From a virus: DNA of 41,817 bases. Below, in pieces: positions 6,587 through 14,491 of the stretch. The notes under the pieces were generated by a model. It ran no database searches. It was given only the letters and a program-made list of their open reading frames with translations, and was not told the origin of the DNA. Made by a program: the position numbers and the translations under genes. The stretch is from positions 1 through 41,817 of IMG/VR virus record IMGVR_UViG_3300033571_000858; one strand, written 5' to 3'. Within the stretch, counting starts at the first letter, position 1. Each line of letters starts with the position of its first letter.

Positions 6587-7375
6587 TTAGCGTTTACCTA
6601 GCTTGTATCCCGCATAAAATCCCGCTGCTGGCATTAAATCGCTGGCTATTTTTGACCATGATGGACCGTGTTTATCGTGCTTGTCATGGCGGTCTGCGCC
6701 TTTGGAGCTGCTGCCAGTGTATCCTAAATTAGATAATTCGGCATCAATACCACCACGCATTTCATAACCCTTGCCCTTGGCCAAGTCACTTAAGAACACT
6801 GACATTTCACTGCGCTTGGCAAATTTTTTATAATACTGTAGCATTTTTGTTGTGGCTAGTTCACGTTGCATGGTATTAAGTCCAGGCCAATCTTGGACTA
6901 ATCTACGAATACTTCTTAATTTACTGTCAGTAATGTTTAACTGTTTTTCCAAACGTAAAAATAATGTTGCGGCATCGTCTTTTGTTATTGTACCGTCTGC
7001 TAGCATATCTAAATAGCGTTTTACTGTGGGAAGATTTACTTTTAATTTTCCTCGCAATATCGCATCGGCATCTGCGTTCTGTGCAATTTTAGAACTGAAT
7101 ATACTAGTTGGATCACTTAATATGTTCATACTAACATATAAGTCTGTGCCACTTAATCTAGCTTTGGCAAAGTTTCTATAACTTATTGTAGAATCCGCGT
7201 ATTTGGCTGCTATTGGTGCTGTTTCATATTCATTATGTAATATAAACAAAGATAGCAAATCTAAAAATGCAAAATCTGCAACGTTTCTTAGATTTAATCC
7301 ACGGGCGCCGCTAGCTCTATATTGGCGGCTTTCTACCATTAAATCCCATGCTTGTAAATCTTCAAATTGTTCCAT
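6587..7375 (-). CDS. Conserved hypothetical phage protein, probable virion component
   Basis: A 262-residue, mostly helical protein starting MEQFEDLQAWDLMVESRQYR. Residues 30-200 look like a bundle of helices (FAFLDLLSLFILHNEYETAP, TVKRYLDMLADGTITKDDAA). The C-terminus has a His-rich linker (ADRHDKHDKHGPSW) and a glycine-rich hydrophobic end (MPAAGFYAGYKLGKR) that could touch membrane. No enzyme motif is seen. Its start overlaps the preceding gene by 14 bases. A virion or ejected-protein role is possible but unproven. Confidence 0.62.
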   Translation of the reverse strand: MEQFEDLQAWDLMVESRQYRASGARGLNLRNVADFAFLDLLSLFILHNEYETAPIAAKYADSTISYRNFAKARLSGTDLYVSMNILSDPTSIFSSKIAQNADADAILRGKLKVNLPTVKRYLDMLADGTITKDDAATLFLRLEKQLNITDSKLRSIRRLVQDWPGLNTMQRELATTKMLQYYKKFAKRSEMSVFLSDLAKGKGYEMRGGIDAELSNLGYTGSSSKGADRHDKHDKHGPSWSKIASDLMPAAGFYAGYKLGKR

Positions 7376-7622
7376 GTTTTGATTCTTTTATTTGTTTAAT
7401 GCCTCTGCGAAACTTGCTTTCATCCCCTGTCTTTAGACTATTAAATAGCCTTTTAAGCAAATCATCGCTTTGGTCTTTATTGAAATTCTCTTGTATGTAT
7501 TCAACAAGGTATTTGGTGCTGGCAATGACATTGATGGCTTTATTTTCCACAAAGCTTTCCTTATCACGCTGCGGCACGATATTTGTAATTTCTTCTAATA
7601 TTGATTTAGTTTGCTTACGCAC
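7362..7622 (-). CDS. Small conserved phage protein, GTG start
   Basis: An 86-residue protein that starts with GTG, preceded by AAGGAAT. It is helical and charged (ILEEITNIVPQRDKESFVEN, KSLKTGDESKFRRGIKQIKE). I recall a similar small protein with an NIVP-x-RD-K core in marine T4-like phages, without known function. It is the first gene of a leftward late unit driven by the palindromic divergent late promoter at 7641-7659. Confidence 0.62.
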   Translation of the reverse strand: MRKQTKSILEEITNIVPQRDKESFVENKAINVIASTKYLVEYIQENFNKDQSDDLLKRLFNSLKTGDESKFRRGIKQIKESKHGTI

Positions 7623-7640
7623 AATTAATTCCTTATCAAA

Positions 7641-7659
7641 TATTTATCTAAGATAAATA
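7641..7659. promoter_or_regulatory. Divergent late promoter pair in a perfect palindrome
   Basis: TATTTATCT A AGATAAATA is a perfect 9-bp inverted repeat around one base. It places GATAAATA on the minus strand (7641-7648) for the gene at 7622 and GATAAATA on the plus strand (7652-7659) for the gene at 7679. Both genes have a good ribosome site at a suitable distance. Confidence 0.65.
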
Positions 7660-7678
7660 ATCTTAAGAGGGAATTAAT

Positions 7679-8170
7679 ATGACATTTTCAAGCACTAATT
7701 TTGACATGAGTTCAGTATTGAACAAACTAAGAGCTATCGAAGAAGATATCGGCGATACAGTACGTCACGATCCAGAAATGGATGCCAGCGGCAAAGAGAT
7801 CGACCAAAATAGTTTTTCACGCACTATGATGCGTTTGGCTGCTATCAAAGACGCAGTAGGCGAAGAACATTACAATGATTTGCGAACAGGTGTTCGATCA
7901 ATGTATATGAATCATCGTCCAAATTTAAAGCAAATGACTGCTTTAATGGATTTACTAGAAACAATATTGAGTTATGTAGCCGAGGATACTACACTATTCC
8001 AGCGTTTAAAAAGTGATTTGAACAAGGATGCACAAGCCCAAGATCAAGCCGATGCCGGCGGCGAAGCATTTCCAAGCGGCGCTGCTCCACAAACAACAAA
8101 GGCTCCTGAAGTAGGAGCCCCTGGTACTGCATCACCTGTAGCTGGTATGCGTGATATGAAAACTAATTAA
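7679..8170 (+). CDS. Hypothetical phage protein, probable late or virion protein
   Basis: One of few rightward genes; 163 residues. Residues 1-120 are helical (MSSVLNKLRAIEEDIGDTVR, MTALMDLLETILSYVAEDTT) and the last 45 residues form a disordered Ala/Gly/Pro/Gln tail (AGGEAFPSGAAPQTTKAPEV). Ribosome site AGAGGGA. It converges on the helicase gene and their stop codons share two bases. Expression from a late promoter suggests assembly or structure; no family is recognised. Confidence 0.65.
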   Translation: MTFSSTNFDMSSVLNKLRAIEEDIGDTVRHDPEMDASGKEIDQNSFSRTMMRLAAIKDAVGEEHYNDLRTGVRSMYMNHRPNLKQMTALMDLLETILSYVAEDTTLFQRLKSDLNKDAQAQDQADAGGEAFPSGAAPQTTKAPEVGAPGTASPVAGMRDMKTN

Positions 8171-9621
8171 CTCTTTTTAAGAATACTAGCTAACTTACTA
8201 CTTGAGTCCATAGTCCTAATAGGGATTTTGGGCTCATTCTTTTTGTCAGTTGAGTTTGCCCATGGTGCTTTAGTTACATCCAATGGTCCAGATTCCCCAC
8301 CTGAATTACCAGTACTTGGAGTCTCTGCTTTGCGCCTCAATTGATTAAACATTACATCGGTTGTAGTAGGAACTTCTGGACTATCTTCATCCAAATCAGT
8401 GATACGCAAACTAGTAGTATTGAAATCTAATTCTATCTTTGTACCTACAGCACTACTCGAACGTGTCTTCATGAATTGTAATTGTACTCTTCCTCGCTCG
8501 CGCATTGTAATGCTGTTAAAAATACCAATAACGTTATCAGCAGTTTGAATCTTACTTAAACCACCACTAATGTGACTGTGATCAAATTCAACACTTTCAA
8601 CAGCACCTCGATTCAACTGACTGGCTGTGCAGAACAAATAGCCACCTTGCACTGCCATTGCCCTAAGTTCTTCTGATACATACTTGTCTTTGATAAATGT
8701 ATTCTCTGCTGAGATCTTAACAGATACAGGTGTCATCAAATCCAAGTAGTCAACTACAACAAAGTCAATCTTATTATTGTGCTGGATTTGGAATTCTTTA
8801 ATCCAAGACTTCAAATCGTTAACAGTAATACCCGCAGTAAGTTGTACAATCTGCAACTTACCAGCTTTCTTACCTTTCATCCTAATCTGCAAATCAACGT
8901 CATCGATATTTTTATAAATCTCTTTAGTTGCAATTCCCATAAGCATAGCGTCCATACGCATACTACATAGTCCTTCACTAAGTTCCAGACTAAAGTAAAC
9001 GCCATTGAGTCCTTGCAAACTCCAATTCAATGCCAAGTTTTGTAAGAACAAACTCTTACCTGCGCCAGAACCTCCTGCAAAGATATTAAGTTCGCCTCTG
9101 TTAAAACCGCCATATAGTTTTTCGTCAATGGTCTTCCAACCAGTACTAGTGCCACCGTTTTGATTCTTCAGCAACATTAATCGACCCATTGGGTCTGCAT
9201 AATAGTCTGTACCAAAGCTCTTGGGCAAGCCAATATTGCTAGCGTCTTTAATTAGTTTTTCAACTTCGCCATAACGTTGTTTGTCCAGCAAGTCAGCACT
9301 TTTAAGAATAGCCTTCTCTAATGCTTTATGTCTAGCAAACTGTTCAAACTCCGTTAAGAACCATTCTTTATGACTGGCAGCTTCTCCAGGAATAACTCTG
9401 AGTTCTGTATCAGTTACTGCTTTAATTTGATCTACTGTGGGACAATCGCTGTACTTACTGGCATACTCTTTAATAAACTCTGCTGTTGCCTGCAAACTTC
9501 TAGTAAAGTAACTGCCTTCTAAAACGTTTTGGCAACGACTCAGTAGTTCTTTATCACTGACTAAAAACTCTAAAAATAACTTTTGCAAGTCTGCACTGTA
9601 TTCTTTTACTTCATTACTCAT
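8167..9621 (-). CDS. 41: Replicative DNA helicase, T4 gp41 type (DnaB-like)
   Basis: A 484-residue ring helicase that unwinds the lagging strand template 5' to 3' with primase gp61. The RecA-like core carries Walker A GGSGAGKS (about residues 183-190) and Walker B VVVDYLDLM (about 288-296). A downstream S/T-x-Q-L-N segment (TASQLNRGAVE) matches helicase motif 3, and an R-finger-like KTRSSS follows. The N-terminal 140 residues are helical, as in DnaB. I use the ATG at 9621, not the TTG at 9627, because it forms a 4-base ATGA overlap with the primase stop. The C-terminal 60 residues are low-complexity and Ser/Pro-rich. Confidence 0.93.
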   Translation of the reverse strand: MSNEVKEYSADLQKLFLEFLVSDKELLSRCQNVLEGSYFTRSLQATAEFIKEYASKYSDCPTVDQIKAVTDTELRVIPGEAASHKEWFLTEFEQFARHKALEKAILKSADLLDKQRYGEVEKLIKDASNIGLPKSFGTDYYADPMGRLMLLKNQNGGTSTGWKTIDEKLYGGFNRGELNIFAGGSGAGKSLFLQNLALNWSLQGLNGVYFSLELSEGLCSMRMDAMLMGIATKEIYKNIDDVDLQIRMKGKKAGKLQIVQLTAGITVNDLKSWIKEFQIQHNNKIDFVVVDYLDLMTPVSVKISAENTFIKDKYVSEELRAMAVQGGYLFCTASQLNRGAVESVEFDHSHISGGLSKIQTADNVIGIFNSITMRERGRVQLQFMKTRSSSAVGTKIELDFNTTSLRITDLDEDSPEVPTTTDVMFNQLRRKAETPSTGNSGGESGPLDVTKAPWANSTDKKNEPKIPIRTMDSSSKLASILKKS

Positions 9622-10589
9622 TGACAATATTTCTTTCCCATTAATCTAATTTTTGTTGGACTGTGTTCTGCTGCCTGCAATATGCTATACACTGTAAATA
9701 GTCTACCGTATTTCATCACAGCGTCACCGGCGTCTTTACAACCTTCCCACTCAGGAAAGCTAACACTCCATCCATAGTCTGCGGCTTTTTCTACTAATTC
9801 CCTGCCTGGCTTGTCAGCGTCTGGTAATAGTATAGGTTCTATATTTAAGTCTTCTATCAGTTGCGCCTGGCGGTCGCTTAAATTATTACTGCCCAAAGAT
9901 ACTCCCCTAGTCAGCAGTGCATCAAATTCACCTTCTGTAACAATTACATACTCTTGCTTATCTGTTTGATGATCTAGACCATATACATAGTTAGCAGGAC
10001 TCTTTTTAAAATACTTTGCCAGCTTCTCGGGCACTTGCCCTACATACCTACTTTGGAACCCTACAATTTTATTTTGATAAGTGAAGGGCAATATAACCCT
10101 GTTATTCAACCCGGCATATCCGTCATCTGTTTCTAACCATGTTGCTAGATCATAAATTTGCCTGTCTTGCAAATATGCAATTTTATTAGGATCTTCTAGT
10201 TGCTTAACATTAAAATCAAAGTTAAATTCTGGCCAATCCGGAGTCCATACAGGATCGGGTTCTCGTTTGACTAAGCTTTCTACATCTGCTTGGCTTAATA
10301 ATTCTAATGCAAGTCTTTGAACTTCGGCTTCATCGAAGCCAAGTTGTCGCATCAACTTACGCATTCTGAAGCCTAATGTCCAGCCCGGGCTCCAACCTGT
10401 TTTGTATTGACAATTAAAGCATTGGTATGCGACGCTGCCGTCAGGACTAAACAAGACTCCGCCGCGGCGCTTTGTATCTGGACGAGCTTGTCCGTTGACA
10501 ACACACATAGGACAATTGAAACTAACCCAGCCTTTTGGGCTAGCATGTCCGTGTATTCTGCTTCTAAGTAAAGTTTGTAAGGCCATCAT
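9618..10589 (-). CDS. 61: DNA primase, T4 gp61 type
   Basis: A 323-residue primase. An N-terminal zinc ribbon uses C26-x2-C29 (NCPMC) and C57-x2-C60 (QCFNC). A TOPRIM-type catalytic segment follows, with TEGEFDALL (about 218-226) and LPDADKPG (about 255-262). It makes RNA primers for lagging-strand synthesis with helicase gp41, whose gene overlaps its stop by 4 bases. Two ATGs stand in tandem; AGGG lies 5 bases before the first and 8 before the second, so the second (10586) is equally possible. Length matches the T4 enzyme (342). Confidence 0.92.
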   Translation of the reverse strand: MMALQTLLRSRIHGHASPKGWVSFNCPMCVVNGQARPDTKRRGGVLFSPDGSVAYQCFNCQYKTGWSPGWTLGFRMRKLMRQLGFDEAEVQRLALELLSQADVESLVKREPDPVWTPDWPEFNFDFNVKQLEDPNKIAYLQDRQIYDLATWLETDDGYAGLNNRVILPFTYQNKIVGFQSRYVGQVPEKLAKYFKKSPANYVYGLDHQTDKQEYVIVTEGEFDALLTRGVSLGSNNLSDRQAQLIEDLNIEPILLPDADKPGRELVEKAADYGWSVSFPEWEGCKDAGDAVMKYGRLFTVYSILQAAEHSPTKIRLMGKKYCQ

Positions 10590-10601
10590 GACCCTACAAT
10601 T

Positions 10602-11384
10602 TTAACTTCTATATAGTACTTTGTCAACTGTTCCTGTGTTCGTATTTGAAGGAGTGTATACTATCTTCACCCAACGAGCGTCTGCTATAAAGTTCCAACC
10701 TTGAATATCAGTTGCTCCGTCGAATTCGATTTGGAATTTATCATTGACGAATCTAACTGGGAAATAATTTCCGCCACTGTCGTATTCCAAACTAACAAGT
10801 GCTTCAATGATGCCAGTATAGTTAGTAACGCCAATTTGAATGGTATGCAATGTGCTACTGTCATTCTTTTGTAAATTACTAGCGATAGGTTGGCTGACCC
10901 AACTGCTGCCTAATTGTGTAAATGTTAGACCAACACTTGGTAGGTATTTTGGATAAGCCCCATCACTTACTTCAAGTTCCATAGTAACTCTACGATTATG
11001 GTCAGTGTACAAACTCTTAGCGCGGCCGTCCGCTTCATAGACTACAGCACTTAATTGATATATGCCTGGATCTAAATCAACCAAGTCACTGCTGAATACT
11101 GTAAATTCACAAAATCCAGATTCTGGTTCTACTGCCATTGCCCTGCGTTGCACTACAAGTTCTCCTGTTCTAACTTGCATGATGTTGACCATAATATCTT
11201 TGCCCAGTAAATTTACTGGCTTTCGGTCTTGATTTTTAACATCAAATCCTAAGGTACTATCTACACCTTTATAGATTGTTTTTCGTGTGGTATTGAATGG
11301 CATGTTTTGTGTCCTGCTATGTCCTTCTGCATATATCAATATACTGCGTTGCGGATAGCTTAATAATGTGAATGTGTCGCTCAT
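10602..11384 (-). CDS. Virion structural protein with BppU-like N-terminal fold
   Basis: A 260-residue beta-rich protein. Residues 35-140 (STLGFDVKNQDRKPVNLLGK, then MVNIMQV and PGIYQLSAVVYEADG) look like the immunoglobulin-like N-terminal domain of phage baseplate BppU-type proteins. The remainder is a second beta domain (LHTIQIGVTNYTGIIEALVS). It probably belongs to the baseplate or tail, although it sits inside the replication block. No Shine-Dalgarno precedes the ATG; instead AATAAATA ends 5 bases before it, suggesting a leaderless late mRNA. Confidence 0.62.
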   Translation of the reverse strand: MSDTFTLLSYPQRSILIYAEGHSRTQNMPFNTTRKTIYKGVDSTLGFDVKNQDRKPVNLLGKDIMVNIMQVRTGELVVQRRAMAVEPESGFCEFTVFSSDLVDLDPGIYQLSAVVYEADGRAKSLYTDHNRRVTMELEVSDGAYPKYLPSVGLTFTQLGSSWVSQPIASNLQKNDSSTLHTIQIGVTNYTGIIEALVSLEYDSGGNYFPVRFVNDKFQIEFDGATDIQGWNFIADARWVKIVYTPSNTNTGTVDKVLYRS

Positions 11385-11389
11385 AGCTA

Positions 11390-11397
11390 TATTTATT
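11390..11397 (-). promoter_or_regulatory. Putative late promoter AATAAATA, 5 bases before ATG
   Basis: AATAAATA on the minus strand (a TTTAAATA also lies at 11394-11401). Transcription from it would begin at or very near the ATG at 11384, which has no ribosome site. Confidence 0.4.
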
Positions 11398-11422
11398 TAA
11401 ATTTAATTGAAATGAATTCGGT

Positions 11423-11430
11423 GCTAAATA
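11423..11430 (+). promoter_or_regulatory. Late promoter GCTAAATA, 6 bases before ATG
   Basis: GCTAAATA on the plus strand with TTACCG before the ATG at 11437. The expected start site coincides with the ATG, and no Shine-Dalgarno is present. It forms a divergent pair with the promoter at 11390-11397. Confidence 0.5.
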
Positions 11431-11436
11431 TTACCG

Positions 11437-11805
11437 ATGGCAGACCATAAAGAAATATTAGAAAAGTTCCCCTTCTTAAGTCTATGCATGGCTGGGGAAG
11501 AAGAAATTTTAGGAATTATACAAAACTATACCAGTACTCTGGCCAGCGTATATGTCTATAATGTGCTTACTTGCACCGAAGACAAACAGGAATTCTTAGA
11601 AATGGGCGAAGAATGGTGGTGGCAAAGTAATCGTAGCTTGCCCATAAATTTAGTCATAGGGCCAAAGTTTAAAAAGTTTAGTTATAGCTTACGAACGTAC
11701 AATGTCAAAGATTTTGAAATACTGCATGGCGAAGCAGTTAGTTTACAAAATATTATAACAAAAAGAATTAAAAGGCGCCAAATTCAACTAGTTCAAAAGC
11801 TGTAA
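11437..11805 (+). CDS. Conserved hypothetical phage protein
   Basis: A 122-residue rightward gene. It starts MADHKEILEKFPFLSLCMAG and contains GEEWWWQSNRSLPINLVIG and the segment FSYSLRTYNVKDFEILHGEA. I recall a similar small protein, with an FPFLS start and a WWW-SNR-PIN core, in T4-like marine phages, function unassigned. It reads like a small soluble regulator or adaptor. It probably has a leaderless mRNA, and its end overlaps the opposing DnaE-like gene by 13 bases. Confidence 0.62.
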   Translation: MADHKEILEKFPFLSLCMAGEEEILGIIQNYTSTLASVYVYNVLTCTEDKQEFLEMGEEWWWQSNRSLPINLVIGPKFKKFSYSLRTYNVKDFEILHGEAVSLQNIITKRIKRRQIQLVQKL

Positions 11806-12356
11806 CTTAGCTTGTTCATTTGCAATATAATTGCCATAGCGTACCCAATAGCGTGACTGTGCTTAAAGCTATAAGTATCATCAGTCTTAGTCCATACTTC
11901 TCGCTCAATCTCACTCCAACTTTGTCCTATTAAATGTTTCTTTCCAGGACGAATACAGGCCAAAACCATGGCTAGTTGTTCTACACTTCTGGGTTTCATT
12001 CGTATAACAGTGTCAGCATGATTGTGAATATGAAACAGTTGTTCTATAACTTCTTTATGTTCCAATAACTCCCACATTGGTTCTTTGGCCAATAAACTAT
12101 CAATCTGCTCGTTGCTGTCAAAGTCATTATAGATACCAACATTAAGCAAGTCAATTTTAAACCAGCCCATTTCTTCGGCACTTTTATAATCTATAGTGGC
12201 CAAACCAGTAAACGGATTTACAGGTGCGTTATGAAAGTACACGCCTGTATTGTGTTTCTTTTCTTTTTGACCATCTTTAATCATTGCCGGAGTATAGTCA
12301 AGCAATTTTAATATCTGTTCCCTGTCAGCAAAGTCAATGTCAACGTCTGTGCTCAA
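11793..12356 (-). CDS. Miniature DnaE-like (DNA polymerase III alpha-like) protein, TTG start
   Basis: A 187-residue protein that starts with TTG (site GAGGAA 6 bases upstream) and overlaps the previous stop as TTGA. It opens with STDVDIDFADREQILKLL, like the palm motif PDIDxDF of bacterial PolIII alpha. It then follows the DnaE order in compressed form: IDYKSAEEMGWFKIDLLNVG, then LLEHKEVIEQLFHIHNH, then MKPRSVEQLAMVLACIRPGK, and finally FKHSHAIGYAMAIILQMN, like the DnaE F-x-KSHA-x-YA segment. Bacterial DnaE has over 1,100 residues, so most of the polymerase is missing. It may be a derived replication factor. Homology is judged by eye, without alignment. Confidence 0.6.
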   Translation of the reverse strand: MSTDVDIDFADREQILKLLDYTPAMIKDGQKEKKHNTGVYFHNAPVNPFTGLATIDYKSAEEMGWFKIDLLNVGIYNDFDSNEQIDSLLAKEPMWELLEHKEVIEQLFHIHNHADTVIRMKPRSVEQLAMVLACIRPGKKHLIGQSWSEIEREVWTKTDDTYSFKHSHAIGYAMAIILQMNKLSYSF

Positions 12357-12580
12357 TGTAAATTCCTCGATGTAAATGTATAGACTTTGTCTTTCTTTTC
12401 TAGAATAGATTCAACTACACTAGTATAGTCTTCTTCACTTAACGTACTTCTATATAGACTCATTGACTGCGCCATCATGACTCCTGCTATTACCAAAGGA
12501 TCGTGATCTGCAATTAACTTATCAATCATAATTAAAGTTTCTTTATAAACTTCGAGTACTTGCTCTTCTTTATCTTTCAT
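12353..12580 (-). CDS. Small conserved phage protein of the replication block
   Basis: A 75-residue, helical, acidic protein (MKDKEEQVLEVYKETLIMID, HDPLVIAGVMMAQSMSLYRS). From memory a similar PLxxAGVMMAQ core is conserved in T4-like marine phages. Ribosome site AAGG. It overlaps both neighbours, so it is made in step with the DnaE-like protein downstream. Function unknown. Confidence 0.62.
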   Translation of the reverse strand: MKDKEEQVLEVYKETLIMIDKLIADHDPLVIAGVMMAQSMSLYRSTLSEEDYTSVVESILEKKDKVYTFTSRNLH

Positions 12581-12818
12581 TCTTGGACCTTGCTACTCTA
12601 GATGCAGTAGCAGCCTTATTATCAGTGACAGCTAATCGTTGTTCTAGAACAGCAACTTTTTTAAGTAAACGTTGAAATGCTTCTGCTGTGGGCATACTTA
12701 CACGCTCGCCATCTATGGTAAACTCTGCCATGCCGTTGAGCATTTGAAAACTAGCCTTAGTAGATTGTTGGCTTTGTAAGAGTCTAGGAACTCTTCTCTT
12801 TTCACTGTACTGGTTCAT
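12570..12818 (-). CDS. Small hypothetical phage protein
   Basis: An 82-residue protein with a basic N-terminus (MNQYSEKRRVPRLLQSQQST), a short central beta part (MAEFTIDGERVSMPTAEAFQ), then a coiled coil (LLKKVAVLEQRLAVTDNKAA). It looks like an adaptor with a short oligomerising helix. It has a good GAGGA ribosome site and overlaps both neighbours (ATGA at 12815-12818). No homolog is recognised. Confidence 0.6.
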   Translation of the reverse strand: MNQYSEKRRVPRLLQSQQSTKASFQMLNGMAEFTIDGERVSMPTAEAFQRLLKKVAVLEQRLAVTDNKAATASRVARSKNER

Positions 12819-13495
12819 TGTATCCTCGCTTCGTTAAAAACTTGTTGCACCCAATCAGCATCCTGCTGTTGTCTCTTAACTTTGACACGCCAACTCTGGG
12901 GTTCGATATATTCGATTAGTTGCTGTATCTGACCGGGTTCAAATCTATCAATAAGTCTACTGCCTTGATCTGTGGCAAATGTACACCAAGGACTAATACG
13001 TCCCATTCTAATGTCTTGTACTGCTTCTGGCGTGCTAACTCGTTGAAAATAATCTTCCCATTCAAAGCCTGTCTTTTCTGCCCATGCTTTCATATTTAAC
13101 ACACTTCGCTCAATTGCTCGTTCTACAGTTTCTTTTTTGGTTCTATCTTTAACATAAGTTTCATAGACAACTGCCTTACACCAGTCATCTATTTTAACGC
13201 TATTCTTTAATATAAACTTGACAAACTCTTCGGGTTTGTCCAAATTCAAATCAATGATATGCTTGGCTAACTTCATAAAAGACATGTAGTATCTGTCGTG
13301 GATGAAGTCATCGTAGGGCTTGTCATGCTTAACGTTGGCAATCATTGTCTTTCTATAGATTAACCAACTTTGATATGCAATGCGATTTTGCTTGTCATCT
13401 TTGGCATTCATCCTACGCTTTTTCTCGCACATATGCGATATCAGCGTACTTTCCCTAGCAAAATCTTTATTACAAAATTTACACTTATAAGTCAT
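12815..13495 (-). CDS. Zinc-finger replication-block protein of unknown function
   Basis: A 226-residue protein. It opens with a C2H2-like finger, MTYKCKFCNKDFARES then TLISHMC (C-x2-C ... H-x-C at residues 5-25), followed by helical sequence (YDDFIHDRYYMSFMKLAKHI) and GRISPWCTFATDQGSRLIDR. I recall the same layout in marine T4-like phages, with no function assigned. I start at 13495 because the zinc finger begins there; an ATG at 13513 adds six residues. The gene overlaps the clamp-loader-like gene by 11 bases, so a role at the replication fork, such as helicase loading, is a reasonable guess but unproven. Confidence 0.65.
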   Translation of the reverse strand: MTYKCKFCNKDFARESTLISHMCEKKRRMNAKDDKQNRIAYQSWLIYRKTMIANVKHDKPYDDFIHDRYYMSFMKLAKHIIDLNLDKPEEFVKFILKNSVKIDDWCKAVVYETYVKDRTKKETVERAIERSVLNMKAWAEKTGFEWEDYFQRVSTPEAVQDIRMGRISPWCTFATDQGSRLIDRFEPGQIQQLIEYIEPQSWRVKVKRQQQDADWVQQVFNEARIQ

Positions 13496-13973
13496 TTGCA
13501 CCAGCGATAACATCTTTGTCTTTAACTTGATATTGTTCCAACATGTCTTTGGCTTGTTCTTTTGTAAACATGTTGAACCATACTTCTACTTCTTGCTCGT
13601 TAAGATGCGGATATTGTTCATGTAGCCACAATTTAAATGCATTACCTTTTTTCTTTTTACCTTTACCAGGAGCAACATATGGATGCTTCATTGATTTGCC
13701 AACACCAACCATGCTCATTAATTTCCACATTAGCTCTGGATGATCCTTAATGGTACTGTAATCTGTGTTAACTAACTCGTTGGTCATTATAAGATAATGC
13801 TCAATCATTTCAGGCGTGGCACTTTCTGCACTACTTAAATAGCGTTGGATAAGCCAAGGACTAAATCCTTTCTTTTCCTCATCGCTGAGTTGCTCGTAAA
13901 AATCTTTGTTCCTAGTATCTGCCGCGGGCAATACTCGCTTGAACATATCTAACATTGGTGCTTTAGTTGCCAT
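13485..13973 (-). CDS. Possible clamp-loader small subunit (gp62-like)
   Basis: A 162-residue protein. The segments KKGFSPWLIQRYLSSAES, NTDYSTIKDHPELMWKLMSM and HPYVAPGKGKKKKGNAFKLW remind me of the gp62-like sliding-clamp loader subunit of marine T4-like phages. That subunit acts with gp44 to load clamp gp45. T4 gp62 itself is similar in length (187) but poorly conserved, so this is a memory-based call. The ATG has no Shine-Dalgarno, and a TTGAAA-N17-TATAAT promoter ends 5 bases before it. It overlaps the zinc-finger gene. Confidence 0.5.
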   Translation of the reverse strand: MATKAPMLDMFKRVLPAADTRNKDFYEQLSDEEKKGFSPWLIQRYLSSAESATPEMIEHYLIMTNELVNTDYSTIKDHPELMWKLMSMVGVGKSMKHPYVAPGKGKKKKGNAFKLWLHEQYPHLNEQEVEVWFNMFTKEQAKDMLEQYQVKDKDVIAGANDL

Positions 13974-13978
13974 ACTAT

Positions 13979-14007
13979 ATTATACACTCTTTAATACATC
14001 TTTTCAA
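13979..14007 (-). promoter_or_regulatory. Early sigma70-like promoter, -10 five bases before ATG
   Basis: TTGAAA-N17-TATAAT on the minus strand. The -10 ends 5 bases before the ATG at 13973, so transcription should begin at the start codon. The sequence GAGTGTATAAT resembles GAGTGTAAAAT at 1994 and GAGTGTGTATAAT at 16991. Confidence 0.6.
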
Positions 14008-14491
14008 TGGCTAAAACTTCCGGAAGTTTATTTGTTTCCTTGACAAAATAAGCACATTGAGGTTTATCGCTGTTGTCTAATGGCACTGCTAGAATGTGTC
14101 CATGTTTAAGTTTTGGGGTATACCACCGAATATCTTGAAACACATTGATAATTTCCAATGGCTGGAAGTCTAATCTAAAACTACTAATGGGATTAAAAGT
14201 AAATGCACTAAAGCCTCTGTCATTGATATTCATAATAGGAACAATCTCAGGGTCTCCGTGATCCTTTTCACCTATGACTACATACCAATCCAAAGGCACT
14301 TGAATAACATGCTCGCCAATCTTTAGTACTGCGGCAGGCGCATGGAATGTTTCCATAAAGATCAAAGGCACAAAATGATAATCTACGTTCTTAGGATCAT
14401 TCCAATCAAGAACTGCATATCGTAAATCATCTACCTCTTCCGGCAAAGAATTCAATTCAAATGCTTTATTGTCTACTGTTAATATATTCAT
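13991..14491 (-). CDS. Conserved hypothetical phage protein
   Basis: A 166-residue beta-rich protein (ILTVDNKAFELNSLPEEVDD, VLKIGEHVIQVPLDWYVVIG, LKHGHILAVPLDNSD, CAYFVKETNKLPEVLAIEKM). I recall a conserved unknown in marine T4-like phages with the same QVP-DW and FVKET-KLP words. Ribosome site AAAGGTAA. Its ATG overlaps the stop of uvsW (TAATG), so it is co-translated with UvsW. The fold suggests a binding protein; no active-site motif is seen. Confidence 0.62.
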   Translation of the reverse strand: MNILTVDNKAFELNSLPEEVDDLRYAVLDWNDPKNVDYHFVPLIFMETFHAPAAVLKIGEHVIQVPLDWYVVIGEKDHGDPEIVPIMNINDRGFSAFTFNPISSFRLDFQPLEIINVFQDIRWYTPKLKHGHILAVPLDNSDKPQCAYFVKETNKLPEVLAIEKMY

